A stretch of DNA of 64,000 nucleotides from an uncultured Pelagibacteraceae bacterium. GTDB lineage: Bacteria; Pseudomonadota; Alphaproteobacteria; Pelagibacterales; Pelagibacteraceae. Positions 61,839 through 64,000 of the stretch are shown one piece after another; position 1 is the stretch's first letter; each line of letters begins with the position of its first letter. The notes under the pieces were generated by a model that saw only the letters and a list, made by a program, of their open reading frames with translations, searched no databases and was not told where the DNA came from. The stretch spans positions 1 to 64,000 of the forward strand of contig CACNVV010000004.1 in NCBI GenBank assembly GCA_902624015.1, given 5' to 3'. Both the position numbers and the translations under genes were made by a program.

Positions 61839-62792
61839 ATGAATGAACTGACAACAGAGCTAAAATCGCTTCATGAAGCAACTTTAAATAACCTCAAAAG
61901 CTCAAAAGCAAATAATACACTACGAGCTTATAAGTCGGACTTTAAAGACTTTGGAGCTTTTTGTGCAAAACATGGATTAAATTCATTACCAACAGAGCCG
62001 AAAATAGTTTCCTTGTACATTACCCATCTCTCTAAAAGCTCAAAAATTAGCACTTTAAGACGAAGATTAGTTTCAATAAGTATTGTTCATAAGCTGAAAG
62101 GGTATTATCTAGACACTAAACACCCAATCATAGTTGAAAATTTAATGGGAATAAAAAGGGTTAAAGGTAGTATTCAGAAAGGTAAAAAACCTATATTAAT
62201 CAATCATTTAAAATTAATTATTAATATAATAAATGAACAAAAAACTGAGGAAATAAAAAAACTTAGAGATAAATCGTTAATCTTGATTGGCTTTGGAGGT
62301 GGCTTTAGAAGAACCGAACTGATTTCAATAGATCATGAGGATTTAGAATTTGTTCCAGAGGGTCTAAAAATCACTATTAAAAGATCAAAAACTGATCAAT
62401 TCGGAGAAGGAATGACTAAAGGACTACCCTACTTCGATAATGAAATTTACTGTCCTGTTACAAATCTAAAAAAATGGTTAGAAATTTCGAAAATTAAGTC
62501 TGGACCTATTTTTAGAAGATTTTCTAAAGGTTTATTATTAACAGATAAAAGATTAACTGACCAAACTGTAGTTTTATTAATGAAAGAGTATTTAAAGTTA
62601 GCAGGTATCGAAAACAAAAATTTTGCAGGTCATAGTTTAAGATCGGGTTTTGCGACAGTAGCTGCTGATTCAGGCGCTGATGAGAGAAGTATAATGGCTA
62701 TGACAGGTCATAAAACAACTCAAATGGTTAGAAGATATATTAGAGAGGCAAACATATTCAAAAATAATGCATTAAAGAATATTAAAATTTAG
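61839..62792 (+). CDS. Tyrosine recombinase / site-specific integrase
   Basis: Catalytic residues in GGFRRTELISI (Arg), HSLRSGFATVAA (His-x-x-Arg), MTGHKTTQMVRRYIR (His, Tyr); SAM-like N-terminal core-binding domain. Confidence 0.93.
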   Translation: MNELTTELKSLHEATLNNLKSSKANNTLRAYKSDFKDFGAFCAKHGLNSLPTEPKIVSLYITHLSKSSKISTLRRRLVSISIVHKLKGYYLDTKHPIIVENLMGIKRVKGSIQKGKKPILINHLKLIINIINEQKTEEIKKLRDKSLILIGFGGGFRRTELISIDHEDLEFVPEGLKITIKRSKTDQFGEGMTKGLPYFDNEIYCPVTNLKKWLEISKIKSGPIFRRFSKGLLLTDKRLTDQTVVLLMKEYLKLAGIENKNFAGHSLRSGFATVAADSGADERSIMAMTGHKTTQMVRRYIREANIFKNNALKNIKI

Positions 62793-64000
62793 ATTAAATT
62801 TTTTACTAAAGAATCATTATCAATAATTTTCTTTAGTATCTTAGAATTTAATTTTGCATTTTTTAGGTAGAATTTATAATTTTTTGAGATTTTAATTATT
62901 TTATAAGTAAATTTTCTTATATCTTTAGCCTTTTCATAAGATTTATATTTATTAATATTATTCATATAGCTTGTATTATAAGGCAAAACCATTGGTATTT
63001 GATAAGGAACACAGGAATAAGCTGTTCCAGAAGTTACATTATTTAATTCACTAGGATTGTGAAGTATTGGCATAATATCAATTTTTTTTAATAATTGAAT
63101 AAATTCTTTATGATTAGAATATTTGTCGATTATTTTGATTCTATTGTTTTGTTTGGATAGCTTAACTAACTCTTTTTTAGTATCAATAAGATCCTTATTC
63201 AATTTTGAGAATTGAATTAAATAGTTAAAATTATTTTTTTTCTCTAATAATTTTATAATTTTAGGTAAATGATGAAATCCTTTTTCTTTACGAGCGTGAC
63301 CAATATAACCAACTGTATGATTAAATTTTTTATATTTACGACTAAAACTTGAATTAGGATCATAAGAAAACTGTAAATTGGTTTCATAAATACCGTTTAT
63401 GATTTTTGAATTTTTTAAAACAGATTTTTTTATATTATTAGGCCATACATATATAAAAATGGTTTTATTTTTAAGATTATGCTCGATTTCTTTTAAATAA
63501 TAAAAAATCCCCTTAAATTTATTTTTTGGAGGAATAGATATTCTTAAATGAAATTTTGGATGATTTAAATCTAATTTAGATAAAAAATTTATTAATGCCA
63601 GATCTTTTCTTCTACCTGTAGGAAAATAAATATGATCTTGCTTTGTAAGTTTTAAGTGTTTGTATGAAAAGTAAAAAGATTTAAAATATTTAGGTATAAT
63701 AAAATAGTTTGATTTTAGAGCATAAAGATAAAGTAACAATTTTTTATCATATGTAAAATAGAATAGAAAAAGAAAAGTATATAAAAAATTTACACAAAAA
63801 ATATAGATTTCTTCAAACATATATAAAATTTTATTTTGACTTCTTTTATAATTGTTGGTTGAAATAGTATTAATTTTTTTTATTTTTTTAGGAATAAATG
63901 TACCTTTTCCGTTAAACTTTTTATTTAACAACCAGTAAATTTTAAATTTATTCTCAAAAAATTTAGCAGCATCAATTAAATTATTTAAAAAATGACCTTT
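62789..64000 (-). CDS. Glycosyltransferase-like protein (GT4-like), N-terminus outside the window
   Basis: VGYIGHARKEKGFHHLPKIIKLLEKK; frame open to base 64000 (KGHFLNNLIDAAKFFENKFKIYWLLNKKFNGKGTF...). Confidence 0.7.
   Translation of the reverse strand, partial: KGHFLNNLIDAAKFFENKFKIYWLLNKKFNGKGTFIPKKIKKINTISTNNYKRSQNKILYMFEEIYIFCVNFLYTFLFLFYFTYDKKLLLYLYALKSNYFIIPKYFKSFYFSYKHLKLTKQDHIYFPTGRRKDLALINFLSKLDLNHPKFHLRISIPPKNKFKGIFYYLKEIEHNLKNKTIFIYVWPNNIKKSVLKNSKIINGIYETNLQFSYDPNSSFSRKYKKFNHTVGYIGHARKEKGFHHLPKIIKLLEKKNNFNYLIQFSKLNKDLIDTKKELVKLSKQNNRIKIIDKYSNHKEFIQLLKKIDIMPILHNPSELNNVTSGTAYSCVPYQIPMVLPYNTSYMNNINKYKSYEKAKDIRKFTYKIIKISKNYKFYLKNAKLNSKILKKIIDNDSLVKNLI

Noticed and set aside
1-64000. 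CRISPR arrays, rRNA genes, transposases, prophage modules, toxin-antitoxin or restriction systems
   Set aside because: Looked for but none seen; the only mobile-type gene is the tyrosine recombinase at 61839

Overview
This 64 kb window is AT-rich, very gene-dense and dominated by conserved housekeeping operons. Gene order and protein character point to a streamlined alphaproteobacterium of the SAR11/Pelagibacter type (inferred from content; no search was run). From left to right it holds: the end of the spc/alpha ribosomal operon (rpsE partial to rplQ); rluC-like, lipB, mgtE, panC, galU, ugd; topA, plsY, pyrC-like, pyrB, ruvX; gatCAB; trhO and a MATE pump; the sarcosine oxidase operon soxBDAG; tRNA-Ser(GCU); slt, dapA, smpB, folK, rsh, pyrE, pdxJ, acpS, lepB, rnc, recO; hemB and an Asp/Asn-hydroxylase-like gene; rpiB, glyA, nrdR, ribD, ribE, ribBA, ribH, nusB, thiL, hppA; bamE-like and a UbiC/cyt c chaperone-like gene; rpmF, plsX, ihfA, rpmG, ctaA; metY with an apparent tandem SAM-II/SAM-V leader; rplM, rpsI, argC, hom and two transporters. 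The only accessory-looking stretch is the right end (about 60.7-64 kb). It has an unusually long non-coding gap between convergent genes, a short ogt coupled to a tiny membrane-protein ORF, a lone tyrosine recombinase and the start of a glycosyltransferase region. The most interesting signals are: (1) a 35-bp bipartite inverted repeat overlapping the promoter of the tyrosine recombinase and ending 3 nt before its start codon; (2) the tandem SAM-II/SAM-V leader of metY with a possible mutually exclusive 9-bp pairing; (3) the dark 0.5-kb convergent gap; (4) degenerate active or metal sites in PyrC, RibBA and NrdR; (5) genes missing from classic conserved slots (rpmD, era, fabH, dprA). I did not see a convincing wholly new multi-gene system.
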